The notes beneath the pieces were generated by a model. The model did no database searches. It saw nothing but the letters and a program-made list of their open reading frames with translations, and was not told the DNA's origin. From positions 38,720 to 102,719 of the forward strand of contig PACL01000022.1 of NCBI GenBank assembly GCA_002700095.1: a DNA stretch of 64,000 bases, given 5' to 3'. Shown here one piece after another: positions 25,747 to 35,201 of the stretch (the first letter of the stretch is position 1; the number at the start of each line of letters is the position of its first letter). Source of the stretch: Fulvimarina sp. (GTDB lineage: Bacteria > Pseudomonadota > Alphaproteobacteria > Rhizobiales > Rhizobiaceae). The translations under genes and the position numbers were made by a program.

Positions 25747-26700
25747 CTAAAGATTCCGCCCGATCGCCAGGAACTTTTCCCGGCGCTGGCGCTTCAGCTC
25801 GTCGCCGGAGAGGCGGCCCAGATCCGACAGCGCCGCGCGAATGTGCTCGGCGGCGGCGTTCACCGCCACCTGCGGGCCGCGATGAGCACCTCCCAGCGGC
25901 TCCTGGACGATCGTGTCGATGATGCCGAAGCCCATGAGGTCCTGCGCCGTCATCTTCATCGCCTGGGCAACGTCGCGGGCCCGGGTTGCGTCGCGGTAGA
26001 GGATCGAGGCACCGGCTTCCGGCGCGATGACGTTGTAGATCGCGTGTTCCATCATCAACACGCGGTTCGCCGCCGCCAGGGCCATGGCGCCGCCCGAGCC
26101 GCCCTCGCCAATGACCAGCGAGACGAGCGGCACTTCCAGATTGAGGCAGGCCTCGATCGAGCGCGCGATCGCTTCCGCCTGCCCGCGCTCCTCCGCTCCG
26201 ATGCCCGGATAGGCACCGGCGGTGTCGACCAGCGTCAGCACCGGAATGGCGAAGCGCTCGGCCAGCTCCATGATGCGCACGGCCTTGCGATAGCCTTCCG
26301 GCCGGGCCATGCCGAAATTGTGCTTCAGCCGGGTCTGGGTGTCGGAGCCCTTCTCCTGGCCGATCACGGCGACGGACTGGCCGTCGAACCGGCCGAAGCC
26401 GGCGATCACCGCATGATCCTCGGCGAAGTAGCGGTCGCCCGCCAGCGGCACGAAATCGGTGATCAGCTGGCCGATATAGTCGAGGCAGTGCGGGCGGTCG
26501 GGATGGCGCGCCACCTGGGTCTTCTGCCAGGGCGTCAGCTTCTTGTAGAGATCCTCGAGCGCGTCGCGGGAGCGCTTCTCCAGACGCTCGACCTCTTCGC
26601 GCACGTCGACCGCGTCCTCGCCGGTCTCGATCTTCTTCAATTCGATGATCTGGCCTTCCAGATCGGCGACCGGTTTTTCGAAATCCAGATAGTTGTGCAT
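25747..26700 (-). CDS. accA: Acetyl-CoA carboxylase carboxyltransferase subunit alpha
   Basis: 317-aa subunit of the AccAD heterotetramer that transfers carboxyl from carboxybiotin to acetyl-CoA, the first step of fatty acid synthesis. Full length. N-terminal coiled region MHNYLDFEKPVADLEGQI, then crotonase-fold stretches GDRYFAEDHAVIAGFGRFDG, the motif QEKGSDTQTRLKHNFGMARP, VDTAGAYPGIGAEERGQAEA, and GEGGSGGAMALAAANRVLMM that forms the oxyanion region. ATG 26700 matches the conserved start; the 50-residue in-frame extension is not conserved-looking. Confidence 0.97.
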   Translation of the reverse strand: MHNYLDFEKPVADLEGQIIELKKIETGEDAVDVREEVERLEKRSRDALEDLYKKLTPWQKTQVARHPDRPHCLDYIGQLITDFVPLAGDRYFAEDHAVIAGFGRFDGQSVAVIGQEKGSDTQTRLKHNFGMARPEGYRKAVRIMELAERFAIPVLTLVDTAGAYPGIGAEERGQAEAIARSIEACLNLEVPLVSLVIGEGGSGGAMALAAANRVLMMEHAIYNVIAPEAGASILYRDATRARDVAQAMKMTAQDLMGFGIIDTIVQEPLGGAHRGPQVAVNAAAEHIRAALSDLGRLSGDELKRQRREKFLAIGRNL

Positions 26701-26946
26701 ACGTCCTGCGGCTGCGGCCGTCCTGAGGGATCGAAGCGGGCGAACGCCGGCAGGCAGGGCGAGCGCGTGGCGACACGCTCTCCCGCGCCGCCCCGCCTGC
26801 GGCGGGGATTCATCGCGGCGGAAACTGGCTGCGGGGCGGGGGAATGTCAAGGAACCCGCCCGACCTTGGAAGATCGTGGCACCAGCCGCCGCGGCGGACG
26901 CAGCGTCAGATGGATGGCCCGGTGGATGGCGAGGTGGCGGCGCCGC

Positions 26947-27933
26947 TCAGTCCCGGCTCGCCGGCGACAGCGGGTGATGATCGGTGACGAGGCGAATCAG
27001 CCTCTCGTCGAGGACATGGGTGTAGATCTGCGTGGTGGAGATGTCCGAGTGGCCGAGCAGCTCCTGCACGGCCCTCAGATCGGCCCCGTGCTTCAGGAGA
27101 TGGCTGGCGAAGGCATGGCGCAGGACATGCGGCGAGATCTTCGCCGCCGGGATGCCCGCCCGCGCCGCCAGCGCCTTGAGATCCCGGGCAAAGGCCTGGC
27201 GGGTCAGGTGGCCGGCCTCGGACGCCGCCGGAAACAGGAAGCGATCGTCGCCTTCGCGCTTCAGCCCCCGCGCCACCTCGGCGAAACGACGCATGGCGTC
27301 GCCCGCAGCCTCGCCGATCGGCACCATGCGTTCCTTGCCGCCCTTGCCCCTGACGATGATCGCCTGGCCCGTCGCCCGCAGCACCGAGCGCGGCAGGGCG
27401 ACCAGCTCGGACACCCGCAGGCCGGTCGCGTAGAGGAGTTCGACGAGGGCGGCGAGCCGCACCGCCCTGAGCCGCGCGGCGGGCGACAGCGTTTCATCGC
27501 CGGCCTCGGCCGCCGCGAGGTCCAGGAGCCGGTCGACGTCCTCCTCGCTCATCACCTTGGGCAGCGGCCGCTTTTTCCGCGCGCCCTCGATCGGCCCGGT
27601 CGGATCGTCGCCGCGATGACCTTCGACATAGAGGAACCGATAGAACTGGCGGAGCGCCGAGAGCCGCCGGGCCCGGCTCGATTCGGCCAGCCCCTCGCCC
27701 GCCAGCGCCGCGACATAGCCGCGGATCGCCTCGGTATCTGCCTGTTTCAGCGATGTCCCCCGGGCGGCGAGATGGCTGCTGGCGTCTTCGAGGTCGCGGC
27801 GATAGGCGTCGAGGGTGTTCTCCGCCGCGCCCCGCTCGACCGCCATCATCTCCAGGAAGGCTTCCGCCTCGAGGCCCGCTGCCGGCTGGCCCTTCACGGC
27901 GCCCGAGGCTCCCTTTCGGCTGCGGCCGCTCAT
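26947..27933 (-). CDS. xerD: Tyrosine recombinase XerD
   Basis: 328-aa site-specific recombinase that resolves chromosome dimers at dif with XerC and FtsK. SAM-like N-terminal domain ([20 protein letters not shown]) and catalytic domain with Arg in [16 protein letters not shown], Lys in [16 protein letters not shown], HxxR in [20 protein letters not shown], and the His-Tyr pair in [16 protein letters not shown]. Start 27933 has GGAG upstream and overlaps the stop of the small membrane protein gene (ATGA). The position beside aroKB and accA is conserved in Rhizobiales, which favours a housekeeping XerD over an element-borne integrase. Confidence 0.94.
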   Translation of the reverse strand: MSGRSRKGASGAVKGQPAAGLEAEAFLEMMAVERGAAENTLDAYRRDLEDASSHLAARGTSLKQADTEAIRGYVAALAGEGLAESSRARRLSALRQFYRFLYVEGHRGDDPTGPIEGARKKRPLPKVMSEEDVDRLLDLAAAEAGDETLSPAARLRAVRLAALVELLYATGLRVSELVALPRSVLRATGQAIIVRGKGGKERMVPIGEAAGDAMRRFAEVARGLKREGDDRFLFPAASEAGHLTRQAFARDLKALAARAGIPAAKISPHVLRHAFASHLLKHGADLRAVQELLGHSDISTTQIYTHVLDERLIRLVTDHHPLSPASRD

Positions 27934-28121
27934 CGCCGCAGCTCCGACAGGTCCTCGTCCGGCGCCGCCGGCTGGCGTGGCGCATCCGGCTCCGGCAGGG
28001 TCACGGGAACGCTCACCTCGGTCCGCGTCGGTTCGACGAAGTAGACGAGCGCGGCCATGATGCCGTAGATGGTGCCCGCAATGAGGGCGAGGATCGTCAA
28101 CAGGCGGAAGAGTGTCGGCAT
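27930..28121 (-). CDS. Small single-TM protein upstream of xerD
   Basis: 63-aa protein with one membrane helix ([20 protein letters not shown]) followed by a Pro/Glu-rich tail ([18 protein letters not shown]). The stop overlaps the xerD start by 4 bp, so the pair is translationally coupled. Similar short proteins occur at this place in other Rhizobiales, but no function is known to me. The longer reading to 28265 adds a region without membrane or domain character; ATG 28121 is preferred. Confidence 0.65.
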   Translation of the reverse strand: MPTLFRLLTILALIAGTIYGIMAALVYFVEPTRTEVSVPVTLPEPDAPRQPAAPDEDLSELRR

Positions 28122-28367
28122 CGGCGTCTGGCGAACTCGATTTCGAGCGAGTGGAACACATTCGACATCGGGCCGGAGCATTCCCGCCGCAGGCCCGATG
28201 TCGGAAGCGGACCACCCGGCTCGCATCCCTCGTCCCGCTTCTAGTGGGAACGGGGAAAGACGCAAGTCGCGAGGGAAGCGACCGGCCTCTTGCGAGCGCG
28301 TCGCGACGGTGTCGCGTCACGAGGGGCTGGGCGGGCGGGCTTGCCGAACGGAGGAACGATCGGACGG

Positions 28368-28949
28368 ATGGACGGCGAAACTGCGGCAGACAAGGACATG
28401 TCGATCCGCGACCGGCTCGACGGCCGACCGATCGTGCTCGTCGGCCTCATGGGCGCCGGCAAGACCACGGTCGGGCGCAAGGTCGCGACGCTCCTGTCGC
28501 TACCCTTCGTCGACAGCGACGCCGAGATCGAGAGCGTCTCGACCATGAGCGTCGCCGAACTCTTCGAGACCTATGGCGAGCCGGAGTTCCGCGCGCTCGA
28601 GGCGCGGGTCATCGCCAGGCTTGTCCTTGAGGGTCCGCGGGTGATCGCCACCGGCGGCGGCGCCTATATGAACGCCGAGACCCGGGGCCTGCTCGCCGGC
28701 AAGGCCGTCACCGTCTGGCTGAAGGCCGATCTCGACACGCTGATGGAGCGGGTGGCGCGGCGCGCCGATCGCCCCCTCCTGAAAGCGGCCGATCCGAGGA
28801 AGGTGATGCGGGAACTGATGGACAGGCGCTACCCGGTCTACGCACAAGCCGATCTGACGGTGACCTCCCGCGCGGTCAAGCGCGAGGTGATCGCCGCCGA
28901 ACTGGTCGAGACGCTGGAACGGCACCTTCGCAAGGGTCAAACGTCATGA
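28368..28949 (+). CDS. aroK: Shikimate kinase
   Basis: 193-aa cytoplasmic kinase making shikimate 3-phosphate from shikimate and ATP. Walker [15 protein letters not shown], shikimate-binding Asp in [30 protein letters not shown], the GGGAY motif in [13 protein letters not shown], and the lid Arg in [12 protein letters not shown] 28368 has GGAGGA about 12 bases upstream; ATG 28398 is an alternative. The stop overlaps the aroB start by 4 bp. Confidence 0.95.
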   Translation: MDGETAADKDMSIRDRLDGRPIVLVGLMGAGKTTVGRKVATLLSLPFVDSDAEIESVSTMSVAELFETYGEPEFRALEARVIARLVLEGPRVIATGGGAYMNAETRGLLAGKAVTVWLKADLDTLMERVARRADRPLLKAADPRKVMRELMDRRYPVYAQADLTVTSRAVKREVIAAELVETLERHLRKGQTS

Positions 28950-30127
28950 ATTCGTCCGCCACACCGCCGTCCGCCAGCGCGTCCACCGGAGCGCCCCATG
29001 CCCCGGCCCGCGTCGCCAAGGAGCGCCGGGTCACGGTCGCGCTGGGGGCCCGCTCCTACGACATCCTGATCGGCGAGGGGCTGATCGACCGGGCCGGCGA
29101 GGAGATCGCGGCAAGGCTCGCCGGCGCAAGGGCCGTCGTCGTCACCGACGAGACGGTGGCGCGGCTGCATCTGCCACGGCTCGAGATCGCGCTCGCTGGG
29201 GCCGGCATCGCCGCCTCCACCCTGACGCTGCCGGCGGGCGAGACGACCAAGTCCTTCGCCCATCTCGAACGCACCGTCGACGCCATCCTTGCGGCGCGGC
29301 TCGAACGCGGCGACGTGGTGATCGCGCTCGGCGGCGGCGTGATCGGCGATCTCGCCGGCTTTGCCGGCGCCATCGTCAAGCGCGGCATGAACTTCGTGCA
29401 GATCCCGACGACGCTGCTCGCCCAGGTGGATTCCTCCGTCGGCGGCAAGACCGGGATCAACACCCCCCGCGGCAAGAACCTCGTCGGCGCCTTCCATCAA
29501 CCTGCCCTGGTTCTCGCGGATACCGCCCTTCTCGACACGCTTTCGCCGCGGGAATTTGCCGCCGGCTATGCGGAAGTGGTCAAATACGGGCTGATCGACC
29601 GTCCGGACTTCTTCGAATTCCTGGAGACGAACCGGGCGGCGATCTTCGAAGGCGGGACGCAGCGTTCGCAGGCGATCGCGCTATCCTGCGAGGCGAAGGC
29701 GGCGGTCGTGGCCGCCGACGAGCGCGAGACCGGCGCCCGCGCCCTCCTCAATCTCGGCCACACCTTCGGCCATGCGCTGGAGCGGGCGGTCGGCTACGAT
29801 CCCCGGCGCCTCGTCCATGGCGAGGGCGTCGCGATCGGCATGGCGCTCGCCCACCGCTTTTCGGCGCGGCTCGGCCTTGCCACCGGGCAGGATGCCGGCC
29901 GCGTCGCCGCCCATCTGGCCGCCGCCGGCCTGCCGACCGAAATCTCCGCCATTCCCGGCCCTGCCCTCGACCGGGACACGCTGATGGAGGCGATCGCCCA
30001 GGACAAGAAGGTGGCGCGCGGCCGCCTCGTCTTCATTCTCACTCGCGGCATCGGCCAGGCCTTCGTCTCCAGGGATGTCGAGCCGGCCGACGTCGAACGC
30101 TTCCTCGATGAAGAATTGACCCGATGA
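28946..30127 (+). CDS. aroB: 3-dehydroquinate synthase
   Basis: 393-aa NAD- and zinc-dependent enzyme converting DAHP to 3-dehydroquinate, the second step of aromatic biosynthesis. Motifs: [20 protein letters not shown], the glycine-rich [40 protein letters not shown], the metal site in [13 protein letters not shown] and [11 protein letters not shown], and [12 protein letters not shown]. Overlaps aroK (ATGA) and the CNNM gene (ATGA), so the three genes form a tight operon. Confidence 0.97.
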   Translation: MNSSATPPSASASTGAPHAPARVAKERRVTVALGARSYDILIGEGLIDRAGEEIAARLAGARAVVVTDETVARLHLPRLEIALAGAGIAASTLTLPAGETTKSFAHLERTVDAILAARLERGDVVIALGGGVIGDLAGFAGAIVKRGMNFVQIPTTLLAQVDSSVGGKTGINTPRGKNLVGAFHQPALVLADTALLDTLSPREFAAGYAEVVKYGLIDRPDFFEFLETNRAAIFEGGTQRSQAIALSCEAKAAVVAADERETGARALLNLGHTFGHALERAVGYDPRRLVHGEGVAIGMALAHRFSARLGLATGQDAGRVAAHLAAAGLPTEISAIPGPALDRDTLMEAIAQDKKVARGRLVFILTRGIGQAFVSRDVEPADVERFLDEELTR

Positions 30128-31746
30128 CCACGACGCTCTGGATCTATCTCGGCATCGTCATCCTCCTCGTCTGCATCTCCGCCTTCTTCTCGGGCTCGGA
30201 GACGGCGCTGACCGCCGTCTCGCGGGCCCGGCTGATGAGCTACGAGAAGAACGGCGACGCGCGGGCCGGCATCGTCCAGCGGCTGATCGAGAAGAAGGAC
30301 CGGCTGATCGGCGCGCTGCTCATCGGCAACAACCTCGTCAACATCCTCGCATCGTCGCTGGCGACCACCGCCTTCCTGGAGATCTTCGGGCCCACGGGCG
30401 TCGTCTATGCCACCGTCGCGATGACCATCATCGTCGTCATCTTCGCCGAGGTCCTGCCGAAATCGGCGGCGATCGCCCGGCCGGACGGCTTCGCGCTGGC
30501 CGTCTCGCGGCCGGTCGCCTTCGTTGTGGCGGCATTCTCGCCGGTCACCGCAACGATCAACTTCATCGTCCGCCGCATCCTCTCGCTGTTCGGCTTCGGG
30601 CTGGAATCCGGCGCCTCGCTGCTCACCGCCCACGAGGAACTGCGCGGCGCCGTCGAGGTGCTGCATCGCGAGGGATCCCTCGTCAACGCCGACCGCAACC
30701 GGCTCGGCGGCCTCCTCGATCTCCACGAGCTGGAAGTCTCCGACGTCATGGTCCACCGCACCTCGATGCGGCAGATCAACGCCGACGACGCCCCCGCCGA
30801 CGTCGTCCGCCAGGTGCTCGAAAGCCCCTATACCCGCATGCCGGTCTGGCGCTCGCATTACGACAACATCGTCGGCGTCATCCACGCCAAGGACATTTTG
30901 CGCGCCCTGCACGAGGTCGACAACGATCCATCCCGGATCAACATCCCGAAGGTCTGCACCAAACCCTGGTTCGTCCCGGAGACCACCACCCTGCAGGACC
31001 AGCTCAACGCCTTTCTCCGGCGCAAGGCGCATTTCGCCATCGTCGTCGACGAATATGGCGAGGTCGAGGGGCTGATCACGCTGGAGGACATCCTGGAGGA
31101 GATCGTCGGCAGCATCGCCGACGAGCACGACATCGACATGCAGGGCGTCAAGACCGAGGCGGACGGCTCGGTGGTGGTGGACGGCCAGGTGCCGATCCGC
31201 GACCTCAACCGGGCGCTCGACTGGAACCTGCCCGACGACGAGGCGGTGACGATCGCCGGCCTCGTCATCCACGAGACCCAGACGATCCCCGAGGAGCGCC
31301 AGGCCTTTACCTTCTTCAACAAGCGCTTCACCGTCCTGAAGCGCGAGAAGAACCGCATCGCCAAACTGCGGATCCGCCCGGCGACCGTGCTGGTGCCGCC
31401 GAAGAAGCCGGCCCACGCCGCGGCCGGGCTCATGGAGCCGCTCGCCGAGGTGCAGGAGACCGATCCCGAGGTTCTCGGCGCCGCCTTGGAGGAGATGGAC
31501 GAGGTCGAGGCGGACGCGCAGGAGACCCATCCGGACGACGAGCACCGACACGAGGCGCGGTCCGGCGACGCCATCGAGGACGGCATCAACGACGACGGCT
31601 GGCCCGCCGACAGCGGCGACGACTACCGCCATTCGCGCTGGGGCCGCCGGGACGACGAGACCGCGGAACGAGCCGACGACCAGCGGCCCGGCGACCACGA
31701 CGACGCCTGGCCGGAGCGGTCGAAGGACGGAGACGAGGAGCGCTGA
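30124..31746 (+). CDS. HlyC/CorC (CNNM) family transporter with long acidic tail
   Basis: 540-aa membrane protein. DUF21 domain in residues 1-180 with several TM segments (LWIYLGIVILLVCISAFFSG, LLIGNNLVNILASSLATTAF). A CBS pair at about 195-320 (VMVHRTSMRQINADDAPADV, HFAIVVDEYGEVEGLITLED), then a CorC_HlyC domain (VVVDGQVPIRDLNRALDWNL). CNNM/CorC proteins export or sense Mg2+/Co2+. About 100 C-terminal residues after the CorC domain are dominated by Asp, Glu, His and Arg and look disordered. Third gene of the aroKB operon. Confidence 0.9.
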   Translation: MTTTLWIYLGIVILLVCISAFFSGSETALTAVSRARLMSYEKNGDARAGIVQRLIEKKDRLIGALLIGNNLVNILASSLATTAFLEIFGPTGVVYATVAMTIIVVIFAEVLPKSAAIARPDGFALAVSRPVAFVVAAFSPVTATINFIVRRILSLFGFGLESGASLLTAHEELRGAVEVLHREGSLVNADRNRLGGLLDLHELEVSDVMVHRTSMRQINADDAPADVVRQVLESPYTRMPVWRSHYDNIVGVIHAKDILRALHEVDNDPSRINIPKVCTKPWFVPETTTLQDQLNAFLRRKAHFAIVVDEYGEVEGLITLEDILEEIVGSIADEHDIDMQGVKTEADGSVVVDGQVPIRDLNRALDWNLPDDEAVTIAGLVIHETQTIPEERQAFTFFNKRFTVLKREKNRIAKLRIRPATVLVPPKKPAHAAAGLMEPLAEVQETDPEVLGAALEEMDEVEADAQETHPDDEHRHEARSGDAIEDGINDDGWPADSGDDYRHSRWGRRDDETAERADDQRPGDHDDAWPERSKDGDEER

Positions 31747-31893
31747 GACACGCCGAGGGCGACCTCCGGGATCGGCCGCCGGGCAGAAAGCTTCGGAAAT
31801 CTGGCGCGTCCCATCGCGATGTCGGGTTTCAACGCTCCCCGCACGCCACCCCGGCCTGGATCTACCAGCCGGAGTGTTCGATCCGGCGCCGGT

Positions 31894-32226
31894 TCACCCC
31901 CGGCCCTGCGGCCAGACCATCAGCACGAAGCCGATCAGGCCGAGCCCCATGCCGATCAGCTGGGTGACCGGCGGCCGCTCCTGGAAGACGGCGAAGGCGA
32001 TGACGTTGATGAGGATCAGCTGGGCGACCGAGGAGGCCGAGATCGCCACCCCGAGGCCGCTCTCGCGCATCAGCCGGACCATCATCAGATTGCCGACGCA
32101 GTAGAGCAGCAGCGAACCCGCCAGCACCCAGGGCAGCCCGTTGTTCAGATAGGAGCGCGTCGCCGCCGCCGCAGCCAGAAACACCGGCACCGCGCCGGCC
32201 AGCCACAGGATCGCCGCCGAATTCAT
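31894..32226 (-). CDS. Small DMT/EamA-like transporter, four TM
   Basis: 110-aa membrane protein with four hydrophobic helices: ILWLAGAVPVFLAAAAA, LPWVLAGSLLLYCVGNLMMV, AISASSVAQLILINVIAFAV and LIGMGLGLIGFVLMVWPQ. Size and layout match small half-EamA/SMR-like transporters of the drug/metabolite superfamily. The catalytic Glu of EmrE-type TM1 is not seen, so drug efflux is not supported. Substrate unknown. ATG 32226 has a G-rich run upstream. Separated from the SDR gene by a REP-like repeat. Confidence 0.7.
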   Translation of the reverse strand: MNSAAILWLAGAVPVFLAAAAATRSYLNNGLPWVLAGSLLLYCVGNLMMVRLMRESGLGVAISASSVAQLILINVIAFAVFQERPPVTQLIGMGLGLIGFVLMVWPQGRG

Positions 32227-32326
32227 CCCCCGCATCCTTTGAGATAGACTTTGCGGCCCAAGCTATAGCGGCTTTGGCGAAGATGGCCATGCCCCCGTTT
32301 TCACAGAACCACAGGCGGTCCAGCAG

Positions 32327-32419
32327 CCCCTCATCCTGAGCCTGTCGAAGGGCGAGGGGCGCTTGGCACAACCGCCTTCATCCTCGTGATTCGACAGGCT
32401 CACCATGAGGGTGAAGGGG
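32327..32419. repeat. Inverted pair of REP-like palindromes
   Basis: Two related hairpin units in opposite orientation, 32327-32359 and 32375-32419. They share the 12-base core GAGCCTGTCGAA (32338-32349), present as its exact reverse complement at 32390-32401. Outer stems are CCCCTC/GAGGGG and CCTTCA/TGAAGG. Similar intergenic palindromes are widespread in alphaproteobacteria. Confidence 0.75.
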
Positions 32420-32433
32420 ATCGTGCCGGCAGA

Positions 32434-33135
32434 TCAGACCGACCGCGTGATGCCGCCATCCACCCGGATGTTCTGCCCGATGATGTAGGCCGCGCCGTCG
32501 GAGGCGAGGAAGGCGATGGTCTCGGCGATTTCCTCGACATGGCCATAGCGGCCCATCGGGATCTTCTCGCGGAAGGCCTCCTTCTCCGGCAGACTGTCGA
32601 TGAAGCCGGGCAGGACGTTGTTCATCCTGACGTTCTTCGCCGCGTACTGATCGGAAAACAGTTTGGTGAAAGAGGCGAGGCCGGCCCGGAAGACGGCCGA
32701 GGTGGGGAACACCTCGCTCGGTTCGAAGGCGGCGAAGGTCGAGATATTGATGATCGCGCCGCCGCCATTCTCCGCCATGATCGGCGCGACGAGCCGGGCG
32801 GGCCGGACGGCGGAGAGGAAATACACCTCCATCCCGCGATGCCAGTCTTCGTCGGTAATGTCGAGGATTGGGGCACGCGGGCCATGACCGGCGCTGTTGA
32901 CGAGGACGTCGATCCGGCCCCAGCGTTCGTGGACGGTCTCGACCAGCCGGCGGACGTCGTCGTTCGACTGATTGGAACCGGTGACGCCGATGCCGCCGAG
33001 TTCCTTCGCCAAAGCCTCGCCCTTGCCGGACGAGGATAGGATGGCGACGCGGAAGCCTTTCTCGGCCAGCTTGCGTGCAGCGCCGGCGCCCATGCCGGAG
33101 CCGCCGGCGGTGACGATCGCGACCTTGCCGTCCAT
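32434..33135 (-). CDS. SDR-family oxidoreductase in the pyrimidine cluster
   Basis: 233-aa short-chain dehydrogenase. Cofactor motif VTAGGSGMGAGAARKLAEKG (TGxxxGxG with Ala for the second residue), DVLVNSAGHGPRAP with NSAG for NNAG, Ser in INISTFAAF. The usual YxxxK is not obvious: the corresponding stretch reads TSAVFRAGLASFTKLF, with no Tyr four residues before Lys. The fold is clear, but catalysis may differ from classical SDRs. It begins 5 bp after the dihydropyrimidinase stop, so it is the last gene of that operon. Role unknown. Confidence 0.8.
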   Translation of the reverse strand: MDGKVAIVTAGGSGMGAGAARKLAEKGFRVAILSSSGKGEALAKELGGIGVTGSNQSNDDVRRLVETVHERWGRIDVLVNSAGHGPRAPILDITDEDWHRGMEVYFLSAVRPARLVAPIMAENGGGAIINISTFAAFEPSEVFPTSAVFRAGLASFTKLFSDQYAAKNVRMNNVLPGFIDSLPEKEAFREKIPMGRYGHVEEIAETIAFLASDGAAYIIGQNIRVDGGITRSV

Positions 33136-33139
33136 CGTC

Positions 33140-34591
33140 TCAAACCCCGCTCGCCGGTATCCCCGTGCGCTCCACCTTGCGCGGCGCCGTCAGTTCCTTC
33201 CACGTCGACAGCGCCTTCGCCGCCGGCGCGTTCGCCGGTCGCTCCACGAAACGCCCGTCGCCCTTCTCCGCGCGCACGTCGCCTTCCTTGTAAGCCAGCT
33301 TGCCGCGCGAGAAGGTCATGACGGGAAGGCCGGTGACCTCGACGCCCTCGAAGACGTTGTAGTCGATCGCCGATTTCTGCGTCTTCGCCGAGATCGTCTT
33401 GGTCGCCTTGGGATCAAAGACGACGAGATCGGCATCGGCGCCGACGAGGATCGCGCCCTTCTTCGGATAGACGTTGAGGATTTTCGCAATGTTGGTCGAG
33501 GTGACGGCGACGAATTCGTTCATCGTCAGCCGGCCGGTCACGACGCCCTTGGTCCAGAGCACCGACAGCCGGTCCTCCAGCCCGCCGGTGCCGTTCGGGA
33601 TCTTGGTGAAATCGCCGAGCCCCATGCGCTTCTGTTCCGTGGTGAAGGCGCAGTGGTCCGTCGCCACCACCTGCAGAGAGCCGGAGGCAAGGCCCGCCCA
33701 GAGCGAATCCTGATGACTCCTGTCGCGAAACGGCGGCGACATCACCCGGCGCGCAGCATGGTCCCAGTCGGGATGGCGATACTCGCCGTCGTCGAGGACG
33801 AGATGCTGGATCAGCGGCTCGCCATAGACCCGCATGCCCTTCTGCCTGGCACGCCTGATCGCCTCGTGCGCCTGTTCACACGACGTGTGGACGACATAGA
33901 GTGGCACGCCCGCCTGGTCGGCGATCATGATTGCCCGGTTCACCGCCTCGCCCTCGACCTCGGGCGGCCGCGAAAAGGCATGGGCCTCCGGACCGTTGTT
34001 GCCTTCCGTCATCAGTTTCTGCTGCAGGAAGGCGACGACGTCGCCGTTCTCGGCATGCACCAGCGGCATCGCGCCGATCTCGGCGCAGCGGGTGAAGGAC
34101 GCGAACATCTCGTCGTCGTTCACCATCAGGGCGCCCTTATAGGCCATGAAATGCTTGAAGGTGTTGATGCCGGCATCCACCACCTGCGGCATCTCGTCGA
34201 AGAACTTCTGGCCCCACCAGGTGACGCCCATGTGGAAGGAATAGTCGGTGCGGGCGGGCCCGGCCTTCTGGAACCACACCTGCAGCGCTTCCATCGGCCC
34301 CTGGTCCGGCGCCGGCAGGCAGAAATCCACCGTCATCGTCGTGCCGCCGGACAGCGCCGCCGCCGTGCCGGTGTCGAAATCGTCGGCCGAATGGGTGCCC
34401 ATGAAGGGCATCTCCATATGGGTGTGCGGGTCGATGCCCCCCGGCATGACATAGGCGCCGGAGGCGTCGATCACCTCGTCGCCGGAAAGGTCCGGCCCGA
34501 TGGCGGCAATGGTCTCGCCGTCGATCAGGATGTCGGCCTTGTAGGTGAGATCGGCGGTGACGATGGTGCCGCCCTTGATGACTGTGGTCAT
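33140..34591 (-). CDS. hydA: Dihydropyrimidinase (D-hydantoinase)
   Basis: 483-aa cytoplasmic amidohydrolase that opens dihydrouracil or dihydrothymine to N-carbamoyl-beta-amino acids. Binuclear metal centre: GGIDPHTHMEMPF (His 56 and 58), carbamylated Lys region FKHFMAYKGAL, His in PLVHAENGDVV and VVHTSCEQAHEAI, Asp in VATDHCAFTTEQK. The ATG at 34591 overlaps the TGA of the upstream toxin gene (ATGA) with AAGGAA eight bases upstream. The product would feed the carbamoylase encoded at 35202-36449. Confidence 0.94.
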   Translation of the reverse strand: MTTVIKGGTIVTADLTYKADILIDGETIAAIGPDLSGDEVIDASGAYVMPGGIDPHTHMEMPFMGTHSADDFDTGTAAALSGGTTMTVDFCLPAPDQGPMEALQVWFQKAGPARTDYSFHMGVTWWGQKFFDEMPQVVDAGINTFKHFMAYKGALMVNDDEMFASFTRCAEIGAMPLVHAENGDVVAFLQQKLMTEGNNGPEAHAFSRPPEVEGEAVNRAIMIADQAGVPLYVVHTSCEQAHEAIRRARQKGMRVYGEPLIQHLVLDDGEYRHPDWDHAARRVMSPPFRDRSHQDSLWAGLASGSLQVVATDHCAFTTEQKRMGLGDFTKIPNGTGGLEDRLSVLWTKGVVTGRLTMNEFVAVTSTNIAKILNVYPKKGAILVGADADLVVFDPKATKTISAKTQKSAIDYNVFEGVEVTGLPVMTFSRGKLAYKEGDVRAEKGDGRFVERPANAPAAKALSTWKELTAPRKVERTGIPASGV

Positions 34592-34977
34592 GGCTGGATT
34601 TCCTTCTCGGTCGGCTCGTCAAAGACAAGAAAGCGATCGAGCCCTGTGATGGTGATGAGTGCAAGCTCGATCGTCAGAAGTTCTTCGTGCGTCGCGGTCC
34701 CGATACGCTGGCGAATGCCGTCGTTACGAACAGGGCTCAGCTTGTCGATCATCGCTTCCGACCGGTGCTCGAGCCCATTTTGCGGCGACGGGAAGAAGAC
34801 CGGGCGAAACAGACGAGCCTCAGAACGATAGGTGGTCAGCGGGCAGACGAGCAGCGTGCGGTGGCCTTCGATATACTCATCTGCCTGCAGGATCACACCA
34901 GGCCGGGGCTTCTTGATGTCGCCCGGAAAAGTCGCGGTCACGAAGTCGCCGCGCCGAAAGCTCACAGGTCGTCCCAT
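34588..34977 (-). CDS. Type II toxin, PemK/MazF family
   Basis: 129-aa protein of the MazF fold, typically a sequence-specific endoribonuclease that cleaves mRNA. N-terminal SFRRGDFVTATFPGD matches the RGDV start, KPRPGVILQADEY is the active-site Arg loop, and LVCPLTTYR and SEAMIDKLSPVRNDGIRQRI give the second conserved block. The stop codon overlaps the hydA start, and the 5' end overlaps the putative antitoxin gene by 16 bp. ATG 34977 is chosen because it begins directly before the conserved domain. Its place inside a catabolic operon is unusual. Confidence 0.85.
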   Translation of the reverse strand: MGRPVSFRRGDFVTATFPGDIKKPRPGVILQADEYIEGHRTLLVCPLTTYRSEARLFRPVFFPSPQNGLEHRSEAMIDKLSPVRNDGIRQRIGTATHEELLTIELALITITGLDRFLVFDEPTEKEIQP

Positions 34978-35165
34978 GCTTCGGCTGCGACCCCCTCGCA
35001 CCATTCCATGACGCGATCTTCGACATCGGCATGCGCGGCGCTGCGAGCCTGGCGATCCGCTTCCTGCCGATAGTTCGGATCGGCTTTGGCTGCGCGCCAG
35101 GCCGCCACCGTCGAGATATTCCCCACATCGTCGGACCGCGAATTCTGATTGCGCGGATCATCCAT
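34962..35165 (-). CDS. Putative antitoxin of the MazF-like pair
   Basis: 67-aa acidic, mostly helical protein without a recognised domain. N-terminus MDDPRNQNSRSDDVGNIST, then AAWRAAKADPNYRQEADRQA and a C-terminal VEDRVMEWCEGVAAEAWDDL. Function is assigned only from position: it precedes the PemK/MazF gene, overlaps it by 16 bp, and has a strong AGGAGG six bases before its ATG, fitting the higher antitoxin synthesis these systems need. No helix-turn-helix or AbrB domain is visible. Starts 36 bp after the carbamoylase stop. Confidence 0.65.
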   Translation of the reverse strand: MDDPRNQNSRSDDVGNISTVAAWRAAKADPNYRQEADRQARSAAHADVEDRVMEWCEGVAAEAWDDL

Positions 35166-35201
35166 GGCGAACCTCCTGTCTCCTGATCAATCGCCTCGAT
35201 C

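Noticed and set aside
26947..27933. Integrase of a mobile element
   Set aside because: The motif set and the position beside aroKB and accA fit the housekeeping XerD, and no att-like repeats or cargo genes are present.
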